DNA of 51,704 nucleotides, taken from assembly GCA_964586675.1 (NCBI GenBank), contig CAZPHQ010000023.1:1-51704 (forward strand), given 5' to 3'. Below, in pieces: positions 1-6,837 of the stretch. A program made the translations under genes and the position numbers. The notes below the pieces were generated by a model. That model was not told the origin of the DNA and did no database searches. It was given only the letters and a program-made list of their open reading frames with translations. The first letter of the stretch is position 1. The number at the start of each line of letters is the position of its first letter. This stretch comes from JADLGH01 sp964586675. GTDB lineage: Bacteria; Desulfobacterota_D; UBA1144; Nemesobacterales; UBA2774.

Positions 1-77
1 AGAAGTGAGTAAAGAAAAAATAGATTTCTCCCTTCGGTCGAAATGACTAAAACGCTTGATAAATTGTGTGTGGAAGT

Positions 78-109
78 GGATTCCCGATTAATGCACTCGG
101 GAATGTCAG
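78..109. repeat. dRS3-like palindromic repeat, copy 1
   Basis: Inverted repeat of the form GGATTCCCGA - spacer - TCGGGAAT followed by GTCAG. The same unit recurs at 9847-9880, 31505-31536 and, with one arm degraded, 31666-31695, always between genes. It resembles the neisserial dRS3 pattern ATTCCC-N8-GGGAAT in form; no relationship is claimed. Confidence 0.6.
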
Positions 110-204
110 ACTAAAAGACTTAAATCCCCCCGTATCCACTTTTCCTTAGGGGGATAAAAAAGACAAGTCAGTGCTGCATCGAATTCGCGTGCTGTGCACC
201 CTGA

Positions 205-229
205 CCCTCTCCCCTGGGAGGGGAGAGGG
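205..229. repeat. Perfect 10-bp hairpin CCCTCTCCCC/GGGGAGAGGG
   Basis: Ten perfect base pairs around the loop TGGGA. Read on the plus strand it is followed by AAGATTTTTAT, so it could terminate plus-strand transcription, but no plus-strand gene lies upstream in the window. It lies 90 bases past the minus-strand hydrolase stop, where it has no T-run. CCCTCTCCC...GGGAGAGGG hairpins are common dispersed repeats in proteobacterial genomes, which is the likelier explanation. Confidence 0.5.
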
Positions 230-318
230 AAGATTTTTATATCGACTATGGTAATGTCGCCGCAAGATACGATTTACCACATGACAAAGCCGGTCAGCCT
301 GACGGCGGATGCTGTCTG

Positions 319-1422
319 CTATTCGGTCGCCGGTTTGAGGTTCGCCGTAACGTCTACGACCGCGCCGTCGCCGCCGTCTACGGGAATCGTCAGCCGCGGC
401 GCGCCTTCCGACAGGTCGAACTTTGTCATGTCTATGGAGCGGAGGGTCATGTTGTCGTAGGTTCTGAAATAGAGGACGCTGTTCGTGAGGTCGCGCCCTG
501 TGACCCACTGCGTGTAGTCGCCGAAGGATTCCTTGTCGGTGAAGTCTCTGACCGTGCCCAGGGGTATGTCTACCGTGTTCATTATGTGCATCGCGAGCGT
601 GAGAGCGCCGGGGGCGTCGGCCGTTTCAGCGGCGAGGTAAGCCATCGCGCCAGCCCTTATGAAGCGGGACGGCGGGGTGGGGTCGCCGGGTATGCCCATG
701 AGGCCGCTCCCCTGTCCTGTCGATGCGAAGCTGACGCCGTCGATAACCTCGGGTTCCGCGCCTTCGGCGGTGAGGCCGACGTAGTTCTTTACGTTCGTCA
801 GGTGCCACGGGTATGAAGGTGAGTTGGTCATAATTCCGATGCTGTCGTAAATGCCGAGCCCGTCCTTCGTGTATTCGATGACTATGCCGCTTCCGGTCTT
901 GTCGTGAACCGAGAAGTGGGCCGGGATGATGATGTTGCCCATCTGCGGCGTTTCGATTCCGACGACGTTAAGCGACGGCAGGTCTTTCCTGATCTCGTCG
1001 AGGGTGCCGTAGTTCTGAAGAATGTAACGCGGAAGATCGTTGATCGTGATCGTGCGCGAGGTGTCGGACTTCATCTCCTGGTACTGCGCCTCGCCCGGGA
1101 AGAAGAGGGCGCCTAAACCGAGCCCGGCCTCGTTGATGCCGTCTATGGCGACGTCGAGCCCGAAACCGTCGAGGTAGAGGACGCCGTACTTGGACGTCCA
1201 CGTTATCCCTTTCTTCCCGCCGGGGAGGGCAGAGGTGCTCGTCTGCCCCTTGGGCTGGAGGACGACGTTTGAATTTAATTCCTGAGCGAATTCCATCGAT
1301 CTCCCGATGACGACGGAGCCGTCTTTGGCCTTGATCCTCACTTCCGTACACGCACGTGCAGGTGCCGGTAGCGAGGATACGACGACGAGTAATGACAGTA
1401 GAACTGCTGCGGCTAATCTCAT
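319..1422 (-). CDS. Secreted Ntn-hydrolase, choloylglycine hydrolase / penicillin V acylase family (linear amide C-N hydrolase)
   Basis: A 367-residue protein of the Ntn family that hydrolyses linear amides such as conjugated bile salts, penicillin V or N-acyl homoserine lactones. A signal peptide (residues 1-24, ending P-A-R-A) precedes Cys25, which would become the N-terminal nucleophile after cleavage. Sixteen residues on, in GRSMEF, Arg41 matches the spacing of the catalytic Cys/Arg pair in bile-salt hydrolases, and Glu44 sits where they have Asp. The length fits secreted Gram-negative members. The start has an AGGAGA site nine bases upstream. It stands alone on the minus strand. The substrate cannot be told from sequence; in an organism with no evident host link, acyl-homoserine lactone or cell-wall amides are as likely as bile salts. 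Confidence 0.85.
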   Translation of the reverse strand: MRLAAAVLLSLLVVVSSLPAPARACTEVRIKAKDGSVVIGRSMEFAQELNSNVVLQPKGQTSTSALPGGKKGITWTSKYGVLYLDGFGLDVAIDGINEAGLGLGALFFPGEAQYQEMKSDTSRTITINDLPRYILQNYGTLDEIRKDLPSLNVVGIETPQMGNIIIPAHFSVHDKTGSGIVIEYTKDGLGIYDSIGIMTNSPSYPWHLTNVKNYVGLTAEGAEPEVIDGVSFASTGQGSGLMGIPGDPTPPSRFIRAGAMAYLAAETADAPGALTLAMHIMNTVDIPLGTVRDFTDKESFGDYTQWVTGRDLTNSVLYFRTYDNMTLRSIDMTKFDLSEGAPRLTIPVDGGDGAVVDVTANLKPATE

Positions 1423-1802
1423 TATATTGTTCTCCTTGAGTCTTTTAATGTGCCGGATGGGCGGACCCTTTAGCTTCTCCTAATTATAAGTCCGTAATCG
1501 GAGTGGTGTGAGGAAAATGTCGGGCGCAACGTGAGAAACGTGCCGGGTGTGCGTGGTGCTTCATTAGAAAACACGCTGCAAACGCACTATGTGTATAATG
1601 AGACAGGGCTGAAAGAGAGATTGCCGCGGTCGCATTAAGATGCTCCCTCGCAATGACAGGAATGCGGCGAATAATGGCAATGACGAATAGAATATTGTCT
1701 GCTTGTGTGAGGGTGGCATTTGCCTTATGAGATGAGAGAGAAGCCGGGTAGAATATAAATGTTCCAATGTGAAAGCCGGATTAAAAATTCCCACTTCCGC
1801 GA
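1423..1802. other. Intergenic region between the hydrolase and the tRNA pair
   Basis: No supported gene. It carries a likely -10 box for the hydrolase at 1483-1488 and, at about 1617-1665, another dispersed-repeat type (GATTGCCGCGGTCGC ... CTCGCAATGACAG). A 76-codon minus-strand open frame at 1564-1794 runs through this repeat and has no ribosome-binding site. Confidence 0.6.
1483..1488 (-). promoter_or_regulatory. Possible -10 box for the hydrolase gene
   Basis: TATAAT on the minus strand about 60 bases before the start codon. No convincing -35 hexamer is found at 16-18 bases, so this is only a candidate. Confidence 0.3.
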
Positions 1803-1832
1803 TTGGACAAGTGTCTTAATATCAGTTATATA
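1803..1832 (+). promoter_or_regulatory. Promoter of the tRNA-Val/tRNA-Asp operon
   Basis: TTGGAC at 1803-1808 and TATATA at 1827-1832 with an 18-base spacer, ending 50 bases before the mature tRNA-Val. Confidence 0.5.
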
Positions 1833-1882
1833 TTTTCCCCTCACGCGGGGACGAAATGGCTCTTCGTGGCTTGGTGTGGAGT

Positions 1883-1959
1883 GGGCGGTTAGCTCAGCCC
1901 GGGAGAGCGCCTGCCTTACAAGCAGGATGTCATAGGTTCGAATCCTTTACCGCCCACCA
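1883..1959 (+). tRNA. tRNA-Val (anticodon TAC)
   Basis: Full cloverleaf. The acceptor stem GGGCGGT pairs perfectly with ACCGCCC, the anticodon stem CTGCC/GGCAG-type arm carries loop TTACAAG with anticodon TAC, and the T-arm contains GGTTCGAATCC. The 3' CCA is encoded (1957-1959). It is followed 17 bases later by tRNA-Asp in the same orientation, so the two are probably one transcript. Confidence 0.93.
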
Positions 1960-1976
1960 TTTGAAATCTTACCCAT

Positions 1977-2054
<78 letters not shown>

Positions 2055-2218
2055 TAAATCCCCTTAATTTTAATAAGATCAAGCTTCTTTTTACCGGGTC
2101 ATCTTCGCCGCTCCGCGTTGCCCGCATTTCGTCTGACGGGAAAAGGAATACCAGGGCGGATTTGATAGCCGGGTGTACAGGGTGGTATTCTGATTTCTAT
2201 ATGAGTGGTGGAGGAGTG

Positions 2219-3040
2219 ATGAAATCGGCGTTAGAGAAAGATGAGGCATTGCCGCCTCTTTATGAGGAGGTCCTGGAAAGGCCGCTGCTAGGTCAAATAA
2301 TTTTACTCTGCAACATGGGAAGTATCTCGCATGGAACGCACAACCCCGACCCGGAAAGCATAGATGACATAGACGTAATGGGTGCGGTCGTTCCCTCCCT
2401 GGACTATTATTTCGGCTTCGAAAGATTCGGCAGCAGGGACACGATGGAGATAAAAGAGGGGCGGTTCGATATCGTGCTTTACGAGGCAAGAAAGTTTGTC
2501 GGCCTTCTGGCGAAGGGTAATCCGAATGTCATAGGTACGTTGTTTCTCAAGCCCGAATTTTATCTGCTCATCACGCCCGAGGGAGAGATGCTCATTCGGG
2601 AAAGGAACCGCTTCCTAACGCAGAACCTCGTTCACTCGATGCTTGGATATGCGAATGACCAATTAAGAAGAGTGGATAAATCGCTGAAACTGAATCCGGG
2701 CTATAGAGGGTACATGGGGGCCAAGAGAAAGAAGCTCGTCGAGGAGTATGGATACGATACGAAATACGCGAGTCATCTCATAAGGCTTTTGAGAATGTGC
2801 AGGGAATTCATCGAAACGCGCGAGCTGAACGTATACAGAGATAAGGACTCTCAGAACCTGAGAGACATCAAGACCGGTAAATACAAATTCGAGTATGTCG
2901 AGCGTGAAGCCGCGAACCTGTTCCGGGAATGTAGCGAGAAGCTCTACATGATAGCTGACCTACCCGTCGCGCCGGACAAGGATTTTCTCAACGAGCTCGC
3001 GGTCCGAATAATCTCCCGGAGGTTAGCCGGTGGCCGGTGA
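2219..3040 (+). CDS. Predicted nucleotidyltransferase, YcgL-like (DNA polymerase beta superfamily)
   Basis: A 273-residue protein. Near residue 32 it has GSISHGTHNPDPES, then DDIDVMG, the G-S-x-x-x-G plus paired-aspartate arrangement of the polymerase-beta nucleotidyltransferase fold; a third acidic residue is likely in RFDIVLYE. The layout matches the predicted nucleotidyltransferases grouped with YcgL (COG3541). The acceptor molecule of that family is unknown. The open frame runs back through both tRNAs to 1856, but that is fortuitous. I place the start at ATG 2219, just after GGTGGAGGA; ATG 2201 in the same frame is the alternative. It converges with the catalase gene downstream. Function in the cell is unknown. 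Confidence 0.8.
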   Translation: MKSALEKDEALPPLYEEVLERPLLGQIILLCNMGSISHGTHNPDPESIDDIDVMGAVVPSLDYYFGFERFGSRDTMEIKEGRFDIVLYEARKFVGLLAKGNPNVIGTLFLKPEFYLLITPEGEMLIRERNRFLTQNLVHSMLGYANDQLRRVDKSLKLNPGYRGYMGAKRKKLVEEYGYDTKYASHLIRLLRMCREFIETRELNVYRDKDSQNLRDIKTGKYKFEYVEREAANLFRECSEKLYMIADLPVAPDKDFLNELAVRIISRRLAGGR

Positions 3041-3094
3041 CACGCGGAAGGTGTACGGCGTGACGCTACCGTCAGTGAAGAAAGACCAGTGTCC

Positions 3095-4159
3095 TCAAAT
3101 CCCGCGCAGGCGGCGCGTGAAGGACGTCGCGTAGGACGGCGAGCGGAATAGAAGCACCGGGTCGTTCGTCGGCTGGATGCCGTCGGCCATCAGGAGGGGG
3201 TCGTAGTTTATCTTGTAGCTGCCCGCCTGGGAGTTCGGCGCCGCCGACGTTATCGTGAGCGTTCCCGCTTTTACCTCTTTTCTTCCCTCGGGCCAGAGGA
3301 CCGTCGAATTGGTTTGCTCGTCAGTCGGCTCGCCGATGGTCAGAATCGTATCCCAGCTCGCGGGGCCTTCAGCGAGACGCTCCATGAGCGCCTTTTCGAG
3401 AAAGTCGTTCGGGGCCGAGGCCATTTCGGCGTCGGTCAGGAACTTCTCGCCGTTTACGGGAACGAAGCGGAATTTGACGAGAGTGACATCGTCCGCGGCG
3501 TTTACGAATTTGAACGTGTGGATGCCGTAGAAGGCGCAGTCGGCGTAGTTAGGCGGCGGGTTGTTGGCTTTCAGAAATTTCGTCTGCGAGGCTGTTTCGG
3601 GGTGGGACGTGTTGAAGGCCGCGAATTTCGACGGGTTGGGCTTGCCCGTGGCGGGGTCGATGGCGAGCGCGAGGAATTTGTCGAGAAAGGTTTTCGGCAC
3701 GGCCGCGAAGAACATGGGCGTATTGATCATTGTGATGTGATGGAGGCCGCCGTTCGGGAGGCGGAACTCGAGGCCGAGGCCGCGCGGGCTCCTGTCGGCG
3801 TCGGGGACGCTCGGATCGCCGCCCGCTATGGAGAAGCGCGCGACGACTGCTATCTTCTCGCCGGTGAAGAGGGCGGAGCGCGAATAGTCCGCGACCTCGG
3901 GATTTCCGACGAAAAACCCTTCCGCGCCGACGCCCTTCGTGTGGTTACGCCGCTGGCCGGGGTGAACGCCGTAAGCGCCTTCGAGCGCGTCGACGACCTG
4001 CTCCGCCGTGGCCTCTGACTTCACTTCGGCGGCTTCCTCGGCCTTTATCTGCGGGCTCTCGGCGCGTGCGCTAAGGGCGGCCGGGGTGAGGGCGGTCGCG
4101 AGCGTGGCGCGTCCCGCCAGTTTGATCAGCTCTCTTCTGCTGAGTTTCTTATCGGACAT
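3095..4159 (-). CDS. Tat-exported catalase-like haem peroxidase (SrpA-type small catalase family)
   Basis: A 354-residue member of the catalase-related peroxidases, which use the catalase haem fold but lack parts of the full-length enzyme and usually act as peroxidases on organic hydroperoxides. The N terminus has a twin-arginine motif (SRRELIK, residues 7-13), a hydrophobic stretch and an A-R-A cleavage site near residue 33, so export of a folded haem protein by Tat is expected. The distal His is likely His73 in RNHTKGVGAEGFF; the proximal haem-ligand Tyr is Tyr343 in RSPSYATSFTRR. AGGAGG lies six bases before the start. It is divergent from the secreted protein at 4412, with 252 bases between them. 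A periplasmic peroxide-detoxifying role is inferred. Confidence 0.88.
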   Translation of the reverse strand: MSDKKLSRRELIKLAGRATLATALTPAALSARAESPQIKAEEAAEVKSEATAEQVVDALEGAYGVHPGQRRNHTKGVGAEGFFVGNPEVADYSRSALFTGEKIAVVARFSIAGGDPSVPDADRSPRGLGLEFRLPNGGLHHITMINTPMFFAAVPKTFLDKFLALAIDPATGKPNPSKFAAFNTSHPETASQTKFLKANNPPPNYADCAFYGIHTFKFVNAADDVTLVKFRFVPVNGEKFLTDAEMASAPNDFLEKALMERLAEGPASWDTILTIGEPTDEQTNSTVLWPEGRKEVKAGTLTITSAAPNSQAGSYKINYDPLLMADGIQPTNDPVLLFRSPSYATSFTRRLRGI

Positions 4160-4411
4160 TTTATCCTCCTGATAAGGTCGGGGTCTATCCCGGTCGATGC
4201 GTATAAGGTGAAGATTCTGTCACACCGCACAAATACGCCGCGTCATTTTTCACCCTGCTTGTCAGATAGTATGCCTGTCTCGATTCAACGGATTCACCTA
4301 GGCGATAAAATGTCCCGCCTGCGGCTGAATAATCCACTGGACTATCCGGTAATATTTTGCTTTAATTAAACGTACTGTTAGTCTTCAGACGAAAAAAGGG
4401 GGATATTCGGA

Positions 4412-5227
4412 ATGAGAACCAGAGCCTTACTGTTTTTGCTCGCGATATTCTGCGCGGGCGCCGCTTCCGCACAGACGGACACTGAGCTGAAGGCCGTTAA
4501 GGGGATGAACCTCCGATTCCAGGTTCTCCTCTACCAGATTTACGAGTACTCGAACTGGAACCCGCCGCCGGGGACGAACGCCGCGAGCGGGCTCTGGAGG
4601 GACAGGCTTTTAAAAGACGAGAGGTTCATAAACGTCGGCAAGTTCTCGCAGGCGGGGCTCACGGGCGACGCCGCCAAGCTGGGGGCGGTGTTCAAGGTTT
4701 ATTACGACGGCATCGCCGGCGCGTTCACTTCGAACGAGAACGTGGACGCGACCTGGGTCATTCCCGGCGACGGTTCTCTCCTCCGCTCTTCTCTCGGGAA
4801 GTCGGGGGAGCAGGTGTACGGCCTCAGTTTTTCGATCCTTGAATCGGGCGGCGGGGACGAGGTCGAAAACAAGAAATTCGCCACCGAGGCGAGGAACTCC
4901 GCCCGGGCTCTCATCAAGACAATAGACCACAAAGGGCCCGTTAAGTCGGGCACCAACGCAAACCCGCAGATCGCGGTTTCCGCTTATAACGCCGCCCAGG
5001 CCGCGCTCGCCGAGCTCGACAAGCAGTTCGCCGGGGACTTCAGCGGCCCGGGAGGGCAGGGGGCGAAGGTGATGAGGCAGGTCTTCACGGAGATGTCCGG
5101 CATGCCTACTGTCTTGGCGGAGCTTCCGATCCCATGGCTCTGGCCGGGGTGGCAGCTCCAGTACCAGTACATCTGCCTTACCGGGTCGATAGTGCTGGAG
5201 AAGGTTTCGCCGCCCGATCCGCAGTGA
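4412..5227 (+). CDS. Secreted protein of unknown function
   Basis: A 271-residue protein that I do not recognise. It begins with a clear Sec signal peptide (residues 1-20, MRTRALLFLL ... ASAQ) and the rest is hydrophilic. A predicted helical middle is followed by a Pro/Trp-rich tail (PIPWLWPGW) ending near a Cys. No catalytic motif, repeat or lipobox is visible. A purine-rich GGGGGATA precedes the start. It converges on the lipoprotein pair at 5272-6302. Periplasmic location is inferred from the signal alone. Confidence 0.75.
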   Translation: MRTRALLFLLAIFCAGAASAQTDTELKAVKGMNLRFQVLLYQIYEYSNWNPPPGTNAASGLWRDRLLKDERFINVGKFSQAGLTGDAAKLGAVFKVYYDGIAGAFTSNENVDATWVIPGDGSLLRSSLGKSGEQVYGLSFSILESGGGDEVENKKFATEARNSARALIKTIDHKGPVKSGTNANPQIAVSAYNAAQAALAELDKQFAGDFSGPGGQGAKVMRQVFTEMSGMPTVLAELPIPWLWPGWQLQYQYICLTGSIVLEKVSPPDPQ

Positions 5228-5271
5228 TCTCGGACGCGGGAATAACCGGCGGGTGAGCTCTGTTAACACAT

Positions 5272-5748
5272 TCAGGGGACGATTATCCCGACCGGCTCGA
5301 GGAGAAAATCCTCGCCGTCGATGATTATTCTTCCTGCCGGTTCACCCGGAGTTGTCGTCTCGTCCGTGTCGCCGCCTACGGGAAGGCCGTCGACGGTTTC
5401 GATCAGTATCTCCATTTCGGCGATGAGCGTGCCGGAGTCGGTGGTAATATCCTCACAGGAGAGAGTGAAGCAGTCTAAGGGTTCGCACTTTCTGTTGATG
5501 TTCATGTTGAAGCCGTCGACGAGGACGGGCGGCTCGACGGAATCGTCCACTATATCGAATATATAGCCGATGCAGAAAATAGTCTCGTAGCTCACCGCAG
5601 GGCATGCAAGGCGGACCTGTTCGTTACCCCCGCAACTGTTCGCGGAGTCGCTGCATCCGCCGGAGAGCATGAGAGAACCCGTTACAAGAAAGACTGGTAC
5701 TAAAATTGTCCCGGCGGCGCGCCGGATGAATGAGTTTTCTGTGGCCAT
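5272..5748 (-). CDS. Putative lipoprotein, tandem paralogue B
   Basis: About 158 residues, unrecognised. The N terminus MATENSFIRRAAG leads into a hydrophobic segment and a lipobox-like L-S-G-G-C, so it is probably lipid-anchored. The C-terminal GRIIIDGEDFLLE ... IIVP matches the end of its upstream neighbour (GRIIIDGQDLLLD ... IIVP), and the N termini share IRRAAG, so the two arose by tandem duplication. Multiple Cys residues in the middle (C-x-P, C-x-x-L-x-C) are shared. The start is placed at ATG 5748, five bases after GAGGGGG and matching the paralogue; a GTG at 5766 overlapping the upstream stop is also in frame. The pair should be co-translated. Confidence 0.7.
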   Translation of the reverse strand: MATENSFIRRAAGTILVPVFLVTGSLMLSGGCSDSANSCGGNEQVRLACPAVSYETIFCIGYIFDIVDDSVEPPVLVDGFNMNINRKCEPLDCFTLSCEDITTDSGTLIAEMEILIETVDGLPVGGDTDETTTPGEPAGRIIIDGEDFLLEPVGIIVP

Positions 5749-5762
5749 CATCTCCCCCTCGC

Positions 5763-6302
5763 TCACGGAACTATAATGCTGTTGCAGTCGAGCAGTAAAT
5801 CCTGCCCGTCTATTATGATCCTGCCGTCCGGCATGCCCGTGAAGAACTCGCCTTCAACGTCCGGGCCGACGGGAATATTGTTGACAGTTTCTATTATGAT
5901 CGTTGCTTGTTCGATGGACGTCTCCGTGAGCCTGGAATGAATGCTCTGACATTCGAGCGTGAAGCAGTCGACGTCGGTGCAGCTATCTCCAAAGACAACC
6001 GAGATCTCGTCTACTATCGTTCCGGGCTCGATGCTGTCGTCTATAATATCGCACCAGTAAGGCTGACACACGGAGCCCGCGAGGCTGCCGGCAGGACAGC
6101 TCAGGCTTACATCGAACGTTCCGTCGCATGCGGGCGGGAAGCCGGTGCTCGGGGTCCAGGTCGGGGTCGGGGTCGGGATCTGTTTACTTGTCGCGGTGCC
6201 GTCGCATCCGCCTGTAATCATGAGTGAGATTATTGTGAGCGAGACGATTATTATGATTGCCCCGGCGGCGCGCCGGATGAGTGAGTCTTCGGCCGTTTTC
6301 AT
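5763..6302 (-). CDS. Putative lipoprotein, tandem paralogue A
   Basis: About 179 residues. MKTAEDSLIRRAAG is followed by a long hydrophobic stretch rich in Ile and a lipobox-like M-I-T-G-G-C, then a Pro/Thr linker (PTPTPTW) before a Cys-containing domain ending in IIVP. It is paralogous to the next gene downstream (5272-5748), whose reading frame it meets at the stop. The start is placed at ATG 6302 because GGGAGG lies eight bases upstream; an in-frame ATG at 6338 lacks this. The family is unknown to me, but the Cys pattern suggests a small disulfide-bonded extracytoplasmic domain. Confidence 0.7.
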   Translation of the reverse strand: MKTAEDSLIRRAAGAIIIIVSLTIISLMITGGCDGTATSKQIPTPTPTWTPSTGFPPACDGTFDVSLSCPAGSLAGSVCQPYWCDIIDDSIEPGTIVDEISVVFGDSCTDVDCFTLECQSIHSRLTETSIEQATIIIETVNNIPVGPDVEGEFFTGMPDGRIIIDGQDLLLDCNSIIVP

Positions 6303-6432
6303 ATCCCATCCTCCCGAGACAGTAAACGATTTATGCAAATATGACTTTAGCAGAAGGAAGATGTAAATACAATCTTCACTCGCCGGGTTATGACTTTCAT
6401 TTTATTGAATCAGGGAAAGCGGCGGGGCGGAG

Positions 6433-6747
6433 TTACTGCGCTTCATTCTTTTCGAGGCAGGAAATGTAGTCGGCGAGGACCTGGTCCCTTTCGTCGGGTG
6501 TTACGCTCGGCGACATGGAAATAGACTTGGCCGCCTTTTGTTTGAACTCGTCGGTGACGTAGCCGCCGGCGTCGTTGAACGCTATCGAAAGCGACATCGC
6601 CGTGGCAGCGTCGAGATCTATCTGCCCGGCGCAGCTCGCCGAGACCTCGGCAGGGTCGTAAACCCTGCCGGCCTTGGGCTGCATAGTACAGCTTCCGAAA
6701 ACCAAAGCCGCCAGTAACAGGAGCATCGGCAATCGAATATTTCTCAT
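6433..6747 (-). CDS. Small lipoprotein of unknown function
   Basis: 104 residues. The sequence MRNIRLPMLLLLAALVFGSC is a textbook lipoprotein signal ending in the lipobox V-F-G-S-C (Cys20). The mature part is acidic and Ala-rich, with a Cys pair (SASCAG near residue 39 and ISCLEK near the end) that could form a disulfide. No Shine-Dalgarno sequence is apparent. It lies between the paralogous lipoproteins and the hybrid kinase. No function can be assigned. Confidence 0.72.
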   Translation of the reverse strand: MRNIRLPMLLLLAALVFGSCTMQPKAGRVYDPAEVSASCAGQIDLDAATAMSLSIAFNDAGGYVTDEFKQKAAKSISMSPSVTPDERDQVLADYISCLEKNEAQ

Positions 6748-6837
6748 GGTAGCACAAATAAGATTCTAGACCCGGCCCGCGTGAAAATCAATCGTTAACA
6801 AGGCTCGAATAGTAATAGGCGGAAGATTTCGTGTGTG

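Larger units (their letters stand above)
1..318. other. Intergenic flank rich in small palindromic repeats
   Basis: No gene is supported here. The stretch holds several dispersed short repeats also found near 9.6-9.95 kb, 31.5-31.9 kb and 51.6 kb: a GATTTCTC...GAAATGAC unit at about 24-47, an ATTCCC...GGGAAT unit at 78-109, a CCCCCC...GGGGG unit at 122-153, and a strong hairpin at 205-229. Short open frames across it have no start context and are made of repeat sequence. Confidence 0.7.

Noticed and set aside
1564..1794. 76-codon minus-strand frame
   Set aside because: Lies across dispersed repeats, with no ribosome-binding site.
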